Shown: one piece after another, positions 1 through 7,014 of the stretch
Layout of the letters: each line of letters opens with the position of its first letter
How positions within the stretch are numbered: position 1 is the stretch's first letter
Origin: DASZMJ01 sp035551935
GTDB taxonomy: Bacteria; Planctomycetota; Planctomycetia; Isosphaerales; Isosphaeraceae
NCBI GenBank assembly: GCA_035551935.1
Contig: DASZMJ010000658.1
Location: 1 to 14,778, forward strand
Direction: 5' to 3'
Length of the DNA: 14,778 nucleotides
Notes under the pieces: model-generated
Told to the model about the DNA's origin: nothing
The model's database searches: none
Seen by the model: the letters and a program-made list of their open reading frames with translations, nothing else
Made by a program: the position numbers and the translations under genes

Positions 1-4
1 GTGA

Positions 5-50
5 TCGCGACCGCGGGTGGCCCGGACGCCGGCGGGCGTCCGGGTCGCGA
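5..50. repeat. Strong stem-loop at window edge, possible terminator of an upstream gene
   Basis: A perfect 10-bp inverted repeat, CCCGGACGCC (21-30) and GGCGTCCGGG (35-44), encloses a GGCG tetraloop. An alternative outer pairing of TCGCGACC (5-12) with GGTCGCGA (43-50) would use part of the same arm. No T-tract follows on either strand, so a classical intrinsic terminator is not shown. Its place between the window edge and the first gene would suit the 3' end of a gene lying further upstream. The structure is seen directly; the role is inference. Confidence 0.5.
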
Positions 51-82
51 AGCGACGAGAGGCGGTGGGTCGGTTCGGCGGC

Positions 83-112
83 TTGCCGTTCCGTGAGATC
101 GTCGGCTACGCT
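83..112 (+). promoter_or_regulatory. Candidate promoter of the GT-C/SGNH operon
   Basis: TTGCCG (83-88) and TACGCT (107-112) are 18 bp apart and lie about 70 bp before the ATG at 183. Each hexamer matches the sigma70 consensus only partly (4/6 and 3/6), so this is a weak call supported mainly by position. Confidence 0.28.
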
Positions 113-182
113 TCGAGGCAAAGCAATCCGCGTCGAGGGGACCTCCCTCCTCGAGCAAGGGCCGCCCAGGAGGCTAGCAACG

Positions 183-1988
183 ATGCGCGGCCGTCGGCGA
201 GCGGCGAGGCTCGTCGCAATCGCCGTCGCGGGCGCGCTGGCGGTCGTAGGGGTGTTCGTCCTTCCGGATTATGTCCGGGCGTTCGCGCCGGCGACGTTGC
301 TGCAAAGGCCGGTGGAGTGGCTGCTGCTGGCGCTCGCGGTCGGCTATGTCGTCGCCCGGACGCGGCCGCGACTCCGGGAGAGGATCGCGCGGCTCGATGA
401 ACTGGCCGGCCGCGAGCTCGCGCGATGGCTGCCGAGGGCGCTGGGCGCGGCGGTCGTCGTGGCGTTGGCGACGTGGCTGCCGCACTACCTGACGTGGCCG
501 ATGAGCCGCGATCACGACACGTTCGCGACGCTGGCGCAGGGGTGGGACGCGGGGCGCAGGCCGTATCGCGACGTGAAGGCGTACAACTTCCCGGGCCAGA
601 TCTACCTGTGCTGGGCGTTGGGGAAAACCGTTGGCTGGGGACGGCCGCGGGCGTTCTTCGCGGCCGACGCGGCGCTCGTGGTGGCGCTGGTCGCGACGCT
701 CCGGGCCTGGAGCCGGCGGCGGTTCGGAACGACGTTGCCGGGATGGATCGGGGGGCTGCTGGCGCTGGTCCATTATCTCAACCTGGGCCACTTCGCGGTC
801 GCCGAGCGCGACTGGCAAGGGCCGTTGATCCTCGTCCTCGGCCTCCTCGCCTGCGAGGGGTGGCCCGGCCGGGCGAGTCGCCTCGTCGCCGCGGCGACGA
901 CCGCGGTGGCCCTGGCCTTCCGGCCTCACGTGCTCCTGTTCCTCCCCGCGGTCGTCGCGGCGATCGACGAGGGGGCACGACCGTCGGGAGGTTCCTGGAA
1001 GATGACGGCCCGTGCGCTGGGGGAATGGTCTCTGGCGTTCGCAATCGCCGTACTGGTGGCCTTCGCGCCCGTAATGATCGCCGGGGCGTTCGGCGACCTC
1101 ATTCGAGCGGCCCGAGGGGCGGCGTTCGGGGGCTCGTACGGCAGGAACAGCCCGGCGGTGATCGTTGAAAGGATCTGGCGTCAGGTCGAGCCGTGGAAGA
1201 CGGCGGCGCCGATCGTCGCCGCGGCCGGCATGTCGATCGCCGGCCCGCGCACCGTCCGACGAACCGCCCGGACGTGGGCCCTCGCCCTGGCGGCGGCCGT
1301 CGTGTACAAGCCGATCCACCCCGTCCAGCACGCCTACCTCGGCCACCCGCTGGCGCTCATCTCGGCCGTCGTCGTCGCGGTGCTCGTCGCCTGGATCGTC
1401 GCCGCGACCCGGCACTGGCCGACGCTCGGCCTGCTTGCGGTCCTGGTCATCCTGAAAGTGGGAATCCCCTCCGTGCCGACTTATTGCAGTGTTAACGAGA
1501 CAATCCGGGCGTTTCCTGCATTGATCCGGGGCGATGAGTCCGAGGCCGCACCCGCCGGCGCCGATCCGTGGTTCGTGCGCCGCGGCCAGACGATCCCGGC
1601 GAGCGATTACGACTGGGGCGAGTATCGCGCGGTCCTCCGCTATCTCCGGGCCGAGACGACGCCGACGACGCGGGTTGCGAACCTGTTGCGGCGGTTCCCG
1701 TTCCCGGCGATCAACGGCCCGGCCGGCCGGCTCGACGTCTTCCCGGTCGAGTCCGGGGTGGTCTGGCTGTTCCTCGGCCCGGACGACCCGGGCCTGGGAG
1801 GGCGGCTCGCCGCCGCCCTCGAGCAGGCGACCGACTCGGTCGTCGTCTGGGAGCCCGACGGCCATGGCGCCGACCCGCGGCTCCGCGTCGACGCGATCCT
1901 CGGCGTCGTCCGCCGCGACTACGAGCCCGCCGCGCGCTTCGGCCGCATCGAGGTCTGGCGCCGCAAGCGCCGCGTTCGGGTATCCTGA
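183..1988 (+). CDS. Putative GT-C-type membrane glycosyltransferase (ArnT/PMT-like)
   Basis: A 601-residue polytopic membrane protein. ATG 183 is chosen over the upstream in-frame ATG at 93 because AGGAGG (168-173) sits 9 nt before it and the extra 30 residues look like translated leader. Hydrophobic spans lie at about residues 9-28, 44-60, 85-102, 139-175, 185-225, 245-280, 310-335, 355-375 and 385-437. A soluble C-terminal domain follows (about 438-601). The loop after the third span contains SRDHDTF (108-114) and YRDVKAYNFPG (about 128-138). In GT-C enzymes such as ArnT and PMT the catalytic Asp is in the first large extracytoplasmic loop, so D110 and D112 are the candidates. Such enzymes move sugars from polyprenyl-phosphate donors to lipid, protein or polysaccharide acceptors outside the membrane. 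It is co-directional with the SGNH gene, 19 bp apart, so an operon is likely. Family assignment rests on topology and motif style; donor and acceptor are unknown. Confidence 0.6.
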   Translation: MRGRRRAARLVAIAVAGALAVVGVFVLPDYVRAFAPATLLQRPVEWLLLALAVGYVVARTRPRLRERIARLDELAGRELARWLPRALGAAVVVALATWLPHYLTWPMSRDHDTFATLAQGWDAGRRPYRDVKAYNFPGQIYLCWALGKTVGWGRPRAFFAADAALVVALVATLRAWSRRRFGTTLPGWIGGLLALVHYLNLGHFAVAERDWQGPLILVLGLLACEGWPGRASRLVAAATTAVALAFRPHVLLFLPAVVAAIDEGARPSGGSWKMTARALGEWSLAFAIAVLVAFAPVMIAGAFGDLIRAARGAAFGGSYGRNSPAVIVERIWRQVEPWKTAAPIVAAAGMSIAGPRTVRRTARTWALALAAAVVYKPIHPVQHAYLGHPLALISAVVVAVLVAWIVAATRHWPTLGLLAVLVILKVGIPSVPTYCSVNETIRAFPALIRGDESEAAPAGADPWFVRRGQTIPASDYDWGEYRAVLRYLRAETTPTTRVANLLRRFPFPAINGPAGRLDVFPVESGVVWLFLGPDDPGLGGRLAAALEQATDSVVVWEPDGHGADPRLRVDAILGVVRRDYEPAARFGRIEVWRRKRRVRVS

Positions 1989-2007
1989 GGGCGGGAGGGC
2001 CGGGGCG

Positions 2008-3774
2008 ATGGCGTCGAGGACCGAAGGCGAGGCAACCGGCTCACGGCGGCGCTGGGCGCGGCTCGCGGTGCTGGGCGCGGCGGGGGCGCTGGCGGTGCTG
2101 GCGGCGTTGCTGGTCCCCCCCTGGTTCGCGGCCCTGGTCCCCGCCGGGGCGCAGCGGAGGGCGAAGGCCGCCGTGCTCGTGGCCGCGCAGCCGATCTACG
2201 GCACGGCCCTGGCGATCGACCTGGTGGCCCTCGTCCTGCTGGCGCGGGTCGTGCTTCGCGGCCGGCGGCGTCGGGAGCGGAGGCCCCTGGCGGCGCGGTT
2301 GTTGTTGCTCTGCGGGGCCGTGCTGGTGGCCTCGTTGCTGGCCGAGGGGGCCGCGGCGGCGCGCCGGGCCCTCCGGCCCCGGTCGGGCCCGCTGCCGACC
2401 TTGCCGACGCGGTTCGAGGCCGGGCCGGCCGACGAGGTCAACGTCGTCGTCATCGGCGGGTCGAGCGCATACGGATTACCCTTCGAGCGCTGGCTGTCGA
2501 CCGGCCACATCGTCGCCTGGCAGCTCGGCCGGGCGATCCCCGGCAAGCGGTTCCGGCTCGACGTCCTGGCCGAGTTGGGGGCGACCCTCCAGGCGGCGCA
2601 CGAGAAGCTCGCCGGCTATCGGCGGCGGCCGGACCTGCTCATCATCTACTCGGGCCACAACGAGTTCGCCACGCGCGACAACTGGGCGCGGGGGATCGCC
2701 CATTACGCCGACGACCGCCCGGCCGGCGGCCCCGGCCGCGTCCTGGGCGATCTGGCGCGGCGGGCCTCGCCCCTCTGCCGGACGTTCCAGGAGGCCGTCG
2801 ACGCCGCCGGCCTCGGCGAGCCGCCGCCGCGGGAGGTCACGAGGGCCCTGGTCGACGTCCCCTGCTGCCGACCCGACGAGTACCGCGAGCGCCTCGACGA
2901 CTACCGACGCCGGCTCGAGGCCCTCGTCGCCCACGGCGAGCGGCTCGGCACGCTCGCCGTGCTCGTGGTCCCGCCGGCCAACGACGCCGACTTCGAGCCC
3001 AACCGCTCGTACCTCGCCCCCTCGACCACCCCCGCCGCCCGCCGCGCCTTCGACGTCCGCTTCCGCGCCGCGCGGGCCCTGGAGGCGGCCGACCCGGCCG
3101 GGGCGATCGCCTCGTATCGGGCCCTGATCGCCGAGCAGCCGAGCTTCGCCGAGTCCCACTACCGCCTGGCGCAACTGCTCGACCGTCGCGGCGACCGCGA
3201 CGAGGCGTATCGCGAGTACGTCGCCGCCCGCGACCGCGACGGCCTGCCGATGCGCTGCCCGAGCGACTTCCAGGAGGTCGTCCGCGAGGTGGCCCGGCGC
3301 CACCCCCGCGCCGCCGTGCTCGCCGACGGCCAGGCCGCCTGCCGCGCCGCCGGCCCGCGCGGCCTGCTCGACGACCACCTCTTCCTCGACGCCATGCACC
3401 CCAACGTCGCCGGCCACTGCGTCCTCGCGACGGCGATCCTCGACGCCCTCCGCGCCCGACGCGCCTTCGGCTGGCCCGAGGCCACCCCCACGCCCCGCGT
3501 CGACCCCGCCGAGGCCACCCGCCACTTCGGCATGGACCCCCGATCCTGGGCCACCGCCTGCGAGTGGTGCGCCCGCTTCTACGAGCTCACCGCCTACATC
3601 CGCCACGACCCCGCCGATCGCCTCGCCCGCATCCGACGCTTCCGCGAGGCCACCCGCCGCATCGTCGCCGGCACGCCCCCCGGGTCGCTCGGCCCCCCCG
3701 GCATCGGCGACCCGGCCCCCGACGTCGCGGGCGCGCCGGGCGTCGATCCGGGCGGAATCCCCCGTCCCCGCTGA
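2008..3774 (+). CDS. Membrane-anchored SGNH/GDSL-type hydrolase with TPR-like insert
   Basis: A 588-residue protein starting at ATG 2008, with GGGAGG (1993-1998) 9 nt upstream. Three hydrophobic N-terminal segments (about 17-38, 62-82, 92-112) predict a membrane anchor. The SGNH blocks follow: GGSSAYG with candidate nucleophile S152 (block I), YSGHNEF with N218 of the GxNxxE block III, and LDAMHPN with D461 and H464 (the DxxH block V that completes the triad). Between blocks III and V, about residues 352-412 read as one or two tetratricopeptide-like helical hairpins (ALEAADPAGAIASYRALI, then SHYRLAQLLDRRGDRDEAY). SGNH enzymes are esterases or acyltransferases, often acting on O-acetylated glycans. 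Beside a GT-C gene, modification of a surface glycan is plausible, but the substrate is unknown. Block I has GGS instead of GDS, a variation common in divergent members. Confidence 0.8.
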   Translation: MASRTEGEATGSRRRWARLAVLGAAGALAVLAALLVPPWFAALVPAGAQRRAKAAVLVAAQPIYGTALAIDLVALVLLARVVLRGRRRRERRPLAARLLLLCGAVLVASLLAEGAAAARRALRPRSGPLPTLPTRFEAGPADEVNVVVIGGSSAYGLPFERWLSTGHIVAWQLGRAIPGKRFRLDVLAELGATLQAAHEKLAGYRRRPDLLIIYSGHNEFATRDNWARGIAHYADDRPAGGPGRVLGDLARRASPLCRTFQEAVDAAGLGEPPPREVTRALVDVPCCRPDEYRERLDDYRRRLEALVAHGERLGTLAVLVVPPANDADFEPNRSYLAPSTTPAARRAFDVRFRAARALEAADPAGAIASYRALIAEQPSFAESHYRLAQLLDRRGDRDEAYREYVAARDRDGLPMRCPSDFQEVVREVARRHPRAAVLADGQAACRAAGPRGLLDDHLFLDAMHPNVAGHCVLATAILDALRARRAFGWPEATPTPRVDPAEATRHFGMDPRSWATACEWCARFYELTAYIRHDPADRLARIRRFREATRRIVAGTPPGSLGPPGIGDPAPDVAGAPGVDPGGIPRPR

Positions 3775-3776
3775 TC

Positions 3777-3930
3777 GACGACGTCCTTCGCGCAACCCGC
3801 CCGGAGCCCTCGGCCGGCCGGGTCATCCCCGACGTCTCTCGTCGCGGCCCGGCCGGCCGCGAGGCGAGTCGTCGTCGAATGGACGGCCGTATTCGTCGCG
3901 GGCCGCCCGGACCGCGCGAAGGACGTCGTC
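3777..3930. repeat. 17-bp perfect inverted repeat flanking an intergenic hairpin
   Basis: The arm at 3777-3793 (GACGACGTCCTTCGCGC) is the exact reverse complement of 3914-3930 (GCGCGAAGGACGTCGTC). It begins 3 bp after the SGNH stop codon, and the arms enclose about 120 bp containing a separate hairpin. The convergent neighbours end at 3774 and 3984, so the element fills most of the 209-bp gap. In RNA it would give a long stem with an internal branch. It has no open frame of its own that I would support. A REP-like repeat, a bidirectional terminator or a processed RNA are all possible. Confidence 0.7.
3838..3868. terminator. Hairpin between convergent genes, possible bidirectional terminator
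   Basis: TCGCGGCC (3842-3849) pairs with GGCCGCGA (3855-3862) around a 5-nt loop. CTCG (3838-3841) pairs with CGAG (3865-3868) as an outer extension past a 2-nt bulge. It lies midway between two genes that converge on it. No T-tract is present on either side, so termination is inferred from position and symmetry only. Confidence 0.4.
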
Positions 3931-3983
3931 ATCGCTCGTTGTCGTCGTCGCCTCCGCCGGGAAGCCCTTCCGGAGTGCAGAAC

Positions 3984-4760
3984 TCAGCCTTCCCCCGGCA
4001 CCTCGTCCCGTTGCTCGGCGAGGCGGGGGGCGATCCGGATGTCGAGGCCGACGCGGGTGGTGGTAATGGACCAGTCGGCGCGATCCCAGCCGACGACGAT
4101 GCCGGAGGCCTCAAGGCGGTCGAGCATCTGCTCGACGTAGGAGGGGACGCGGTCCTCGAACTCGGCGACGAGGTCGAGCTTGCGGCCGACGAGGTTGAAC
4201 AGGCCGCGAATCGTCGCCGGCCCGCGCTCGGCGAGCCGGCGCTGGCCCTCGGGGGAGGCGGGATCGGGCCCTTCGAGGGTCAGTTGCAGCGAGCGGAGCA
4301 GGTAGCCGAACTGGCCGAACCAGTTGTCGCCGAAGCCGAAGTACTCCTTGTGGATGACGTAGACCACCCCGCGGCGGACGATCGCCGCCTGGTACACGGC
4401 CTCGAGATAGTTCTCGCCGTAGTCGGTCTGGAACGCGATGTTGATCGCCTTGGCCAGGTTCTGGAGCGCCGCCTTGATGCCCACGCGGTCCGGGTCGACG
4501 TCGAGGGCCATGTCCCTCAGGCCCCCCGCCCGCCGCGCCGTCACGACCCCGCCGCTCCCCGCCTCCGCCGCCACCGCGAGGGTCACATCCTGCGAGGCCG
4601 ACGGCGTCGGCGTGGATGTTAAGGGCGACACCGGGACGGGCACGGCCCTGGGCGTCGGCGATGGCGTCGGCCGCGCCGGCGGCTTGCTCGGGGGTTGCGG
4701 CTTCGGGGCGGGCGTAGGAGAGGGTCCTTGCTGCGCCTTCTTCGGGGGGGGCGAGGGCAT
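3984..4760 (-). CDS. Uncharacterised protein with proline-rich N-terminal region
   Basis: I do not recognise this 258-residue protein. Residues 1-56 are a low-complexity Pro/Lys/Ser/Thr region (PSPPPKK, PTPAPKPQPP, PTPSPTP), probably disordered. From about 84 to 258 it looks like a compact domain of mixed helix and strand, with a striking aromatic/glycine stretch, VIHKEYFGFGDNWFGQFGYL (about 134-153), and a repeated GL(F/R)NLVGRKLDLVAEF-like amphipathic section. There is no signal peptide or membrane span. The start is uncertain. ATG 4760 has no clear Shine-Dalgarno sequence. An internal ATG at 4511 (MALDVDPDRVG) would drop the Pro-rich part and also has only a modest upstream G-rich tract. 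The gene is divergent from trpC and convergent with the SGNH gene. No function is assigned. Confidence 0.6.
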   Translation of the reverse strand: MPSPPPKKAQQGPSPTPAPKPQPPSKPPARPTPSPTPRAVPVPVSPLTSTPTPSASQDVTLAVAAEAGSGGVVTARRAGGLRDMALDVDPDRVGIKAALQNLAKAINIAFQTDYGENYLEAVYQAAIVRRGVVYVIHKEYFGFGDNWFGQFGYLLRSLQLTLEGPDPASPEGQRRLAERGPATIRGLFNLVGRKLDLVAEFEDRVPSYVEQMLDRLEASGIVVGWDRADWSITTTRVGLDIRIAPRLAEQRDEVPGEG

Positions 4761-4805
4761 GGCTCAAGACTCGCGAACGAGGGGTCGTCCGGCCGTCGTG
4801 GCGAC

Positions 4806-4889
4806 GGGCCGGGGGCGGGGCCGCTCCGTCCCTGTCCCCGGAGCAGGCACGCGGCGCGTGCCTGCGACGGGACGGACCACGCCCGGCCC
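4806..4889. repeat. Nested palindrome in the gap upstream of trpC
   Basis: Three concentric inverted repeats are visible. GGGCCGGG (4806-4813) pairs with CCCGGCCC (4882-4889). TCCGTCCC (4825-4832) pairs with GGGACGGA (4869-4876). GCAGGCACGC (4843-4852) pairs with GCGTGCCTGC (4856-4865) around a GGC loop. The whole 84-bp segment could fold into one long interrupted hairpin. It lies in the 305-bp divergent gap (4761-5065) between the uncharacterised gene and trpC. The rest of that gap holds a pyrimidine-rich stretch (4918-4936) and a TATCAT hexamer at 4981-4986. Function is unknown; it could be a leader RNA of the minus-strand gene, an operator or a mobile palindrome. Confidence 0.65.
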
Positions 4890-5065
4890 ACCAGCTTACC
4901 CCCGCCGCGCCGCCGCTGCCTCTCTTCTCTCCCATTTTCGGATCGAGGAAACTGTGGAGACTTTGCACGGGTTCTGCCGGTATCATGTCTCGGCGCGGAA
5001 CGACCCGAAGGATGTCGGGCGCGGGGATGCGCGGGGGCCGTCAGGGATAAGGAAAGGCGGGGACG

Positions 5066-5851
5066 TTGAGCACGATCCTGGATGAGATCGTCGCGTCGAA
5101 GCGGCGCGAGGTCGAGGCGGCCCGGGCGCGGATGCCCTTGGAGGAGCTGGAGCATCAGGCGGCCGAGGCGCCGCCGGTGCGCGACTTCCGCGCGGCGCTG
5201 GCCGGGCCGGGGCCGATCCGACTGATCGCCGAGGTCAAGAAGGCCAGCCCCTCGGCCGGCGTCCTCCGGGCCGACTTCGACCCGATCGCCATCGCCCGCG
5301 CCTATCAGGCGCACGGCGCCGCGTGCCTCAGCGTCCTGACCGACGTCCCCTACTTCCAGGGCCACCTTTCCTACCTCGCCCGCATCCGCGCCGCCGTCGC
5401 GATCCCGCTCTTGCGCAAGGATTTCCTGATCGACGAGTACCAGGTCGTCGAGGCCCGCCTCGCCGGCGCCGACGCCGTGCTCCTGATCGCCGAGATCCTC
5501 GACGACGGGCTGATGGCTCGGCTGCTCGCCCGCGCCCGGGCGCTCGGCATGGCGGCGCTGGTCGAGCTGCACGACCCGGCCAACCTGCCCCGCGTCCTGG
5601 CCGCCGGCGCCGACCTCGTCGGCATCAACAACCGCGACCTCCACCGGTTCGTCACCGACCTAGACCTCACCCTCCGCCTCCGCCCGCTCGTCCCCCCCGG
5701 CGTGTTGCTCGTCTCCGAGAGCGGCATCCATTCCCGCGCCGACGTCCTCCGCCTCGAGGCCGCCGGCGTCGACGCCGTCCTCGTCGGCGAGTCGCTCATG
5801 CGCGCCCCGGACGTCGGCCGGGCGGCCGAGGAGCTGCTCGGATTGTCTTGA
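5066..5851 (+). CDS. trpC: Indole-3-glycerol phosphate synthase
   Basis: TrpC closes the indole ring of CdRP (1-(2-carboxyphenylamino)-1-deoxyribulose 5-phosphate), losing CO2 and water, in cytoplasmic tryptophan synthesis. The 261-residue protein is full length for a monofunctional TIM barrel. Family motifs are intact: AEVKKASPS with E56 and K58, LLRKDF with K118, LVELHD with E167, GINNRDL with N188, and SESGI with E218 and S219. These match the substrate-binding and catalytic Glu/Lys/Asn set known from the Sulfolobus enzyme. The start is a TTG at 5066. The N-terminus STILDEIVASKRREVE is canonical for TrpC and the purine-rich AAGGAAAGG lies just upstream. A TATCAT hexamer at 4981-4986 could be its -10 element, but no good -35 sits at proper spacing. 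No other trp gene is in the window, so it is a stand-alone trpC here. Confidence 0.96.
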   Translation: MSTILDEIVASKRREVEAARARMPLEELEHQAAEAPPVRDFRAALAGPGPIRLIAEVKKASPSAGVLRADFDPIAIARAYQAHGAACLSVLTDVPYFQGHLSYLARIRAAVAIPLLRKDFLIDEYQVVEARLAGADAVLLIAEILDDGLMARLLARARALGMAALVELHDPANLPRVLAAGADLVGINNRDLHRFVTDLDLTLRLRPLVPPGVLLVSESGIHSRADVLRLEAAGVDAVLVGESLMRAPDVGRAAEELLGLS

Positions 5852-5858
5852 CTGTCGA

Positions 5859-5884
5859 CGGAGGCAACCGTCCCCGCTCCTCCG
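5859..5884 (+). terminator. Weak candidate terminator after trpC
   Basis: CGGAGG (5859-5864) can pair with CCTCCG (5879-5884) around a 14-nt loop and is followed by the T-rich TATTCTAT. An alternative shorter hairpin, GACGG (5857-5861) with CCGTC (5868-5872), overlaps it. The whole trpC/DUF72 gap is only 37 bp, so the structure may serve both convergent genes. The stem is short, hence the low confidence. Confidence 0.3.
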
Positions 5885-5888
5885 TATT

Positions 5889-6587
5889 CTATGCGGCCAA
5901 TTCCATGTATCGACTCGCCATCCTCGGCCCTCTGCCTTCATCCTCGTGCTTGAAGAACACGAACGCATCGCGCCAGGCCTGTTCCTGGACCCGCTTCACC
6001 CATGCCTCCAGCTCCGCGTCGCCGTAGTCGGGCCGCCGCAGCCGCAGATAGCCCCAATCCGCGGTGGCCACGAACGGGACTTCCAGGTCGCCCTCGGCGT
6101 CGGCGACGCACAGCGCCGCGCGGTGGTCGCGCAACAGCCCGAGGACCTCGTCGTCGAACCAAGACGGGTGGCGGAACTCGAACGCCGCGCGGAGCGACGG
6201 CGGGAGCAACGCCAGGAACCCTCGCAGCCGCGCCACGTCCTTCTTCGATGCCGGCGGCAACTGGAAGAGCAGCGGCCCCATGTGCTCCGTCAATGCCCCG
6301 GCGCCTTCGAGCAGGGGCGGCAGCAGGTCGCCTGCATCGTCGAGCTTCCGCACATGCGTGATCTGCTGCGGTGCCTTGAGCACGAACCGGAAATCGGCGG
6401 GGACCGCGCCCGCCCATCCTTCCAGGACCGAGACCTTGGGCATGCCGTAGAACGTGCTGTTGATCTCGACCGTACGAAAACGCTCGCCGTAATAACCGAG
6501 CATCTGCCGAGCCGGCAGGTCCCCGGGATAGAACGTGCCCTTCCACTCCTTGTAGGAGTAGCCGCTGGTGCCGACGTAGAGTCCCAT
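5889..6587 (-). CDS. DUF72 domain-containing protein (YecE family)
   Basis: A 232-residue protein covering the whole DUF72 fold, a TIM-barrel-like family of unknown biochemical role. Recognisable family segments are VGTSGYSYKEWKGTFYP (5-21), the VEINSTFYGMP strand (40-50), FRFVLKAPQQITH (66-78), GPLLFQLPP (104-112), FEFRHPSW (136-143), WGYLRLR (178-184) and a C-terminal FVFFKHEDEGRGP (209-221). The start at 6587 is chosen because MGLYVGTSGY is the typical N-terminus and GGGGAGCG lies about 10 nt upstream. An in-frame extension to 6731 adds 48 unfamiliar residues. It converges with trpC with 37 bp between them and follows the LAB_N gene on the same strand after a 97-bp gap, so it may have its own promoter. 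Confidence 0.92.
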   Translation of the reverse strand: MGLYVGTSGYSYKEWKGTFYPGDLPARQMLGYYGERFRTVEINSTFYGMPKVSVLEGWAGAVPADFRFVLKAPQQITHVRKLDDAGDLLPPLLEGAGALTEHMGPLLFQLPPASKKDVARLRGFLALLPPSLRAAFEFRHPSWFDDEVLGLLRDHRAALCVADAEGDLEVPFVATADWGYLRLRRPDYGDAELEAWVKRVQEQAWRDAFVFFKHEDEGRGPRMASRYMELAA

Positions 6588-6684
6588 CGGTCGTTCGCTC
6601 CCCGGACAGGTCGGTGCCTTGCCCGCAAGACGGTACGGTGTGGTCATCCGGAACCGGCAATCCCGGGCCGTGAACGGCCGCCGG

Positions 6685-7011
6685 TCATCCATCCGCACAA
6701 AGCGACGGCTCGTCGGAGAGAACGGCGACACGTCGATTATTTTGAGAGATCAACATTAAATTTCTCGAATAGACGAGCACGCCGAACGCCTGGGCGGCGA
6801 CGAAGACGGGGTCGCGGTTGTGGGCGGCGTAGGCGAGGGTGACGAGGCCGCCGAGCAGGCTGAGCCACCAGAAGGAGACGGGGACGACGGCGTCGCGGCG
6901 GCGCTCGGCGGCGAGCCACTGGACGGCCATCCGCGACATGAAGACGCCCTGGCCGGCGAAGCCGAGCGTCACCCAGGCGTGCTCATAGAGCCAGAGGAAA
7001 GGATACGCCAA
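6685..7011 (-). CDS. LAB_N (lipid A biosynthesis N-terminal) domain membrane protein
   Basis: A 108-residue small membrane protein with the LAB_N signature GQGVFMSRMAVQWLAAERRR (20-39) and VVPVSFWWLSLLGG (42-55), and predicted spans at about 10-28, 46-63 and 69-87. LAB_N domains occur alone or at the N-terminus of some lipid-A-disaccharide synthase-type proteins. Stand-alone copies are often next to GT2 polyprenyl-phosphate glycosyltransferases, as here. The start is a TTG at 7011, only 3 bp beyond the GT2 stop codon, and GGGAGG at the very end of the GT2 gene gives an 8-nt spacing. Translation is therefore probably coupled. The last ~20 residues (SQNNRRVAVLSDEP...) lie beyond the family core in an unusually AT-rich stretch. 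A role in lipid-linked sugar transfer or flipping is inference. Confidence 0.88.
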   Translation of the reverse strand: MAYPFLWLYEHAWVTLGFAGQGVFMSRMAVQWLAAERRRDAVVPVSFWWLSLLGGLVTLAYAAHNRDPVFVAAQAFGVLVYSRNLMLISQNNRRVAVLSDEPSLCADG

Positions 7012-7014
7012 CGT

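Noticed and set aside
174..1865. Long open frame on the minus strand opposite the GT-C gene
   Set aside because: Its product is Arg/Pro/Gly-rich with no family features, while the plus frame has a good ribosome binding site and clear membrane segments. Long antisense frames are expected in such GC-rich DNA.
2476..3795. Long open frame on the minus strand opposite the SGNH gene
   Set aside because: It is a Gly/Ala/Val-rich low-complexity product, mirror of a plus-strand gene that keeps all SGNH catalytic blocks.
4963..4986. TTGCAC/TATCAT as the trpC promoter
   Set aside because: The spacer is only 12 bp, too short for sigma70; only the TATCAT hexamer remains as a possible -10.
6588..6660. 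TTGCCG...TACCGT on the minus strand as a DUF72 promoter
   Set aside because: The spacer is about 19 bp and both hexamers are poor; not better than chance in this sequence.
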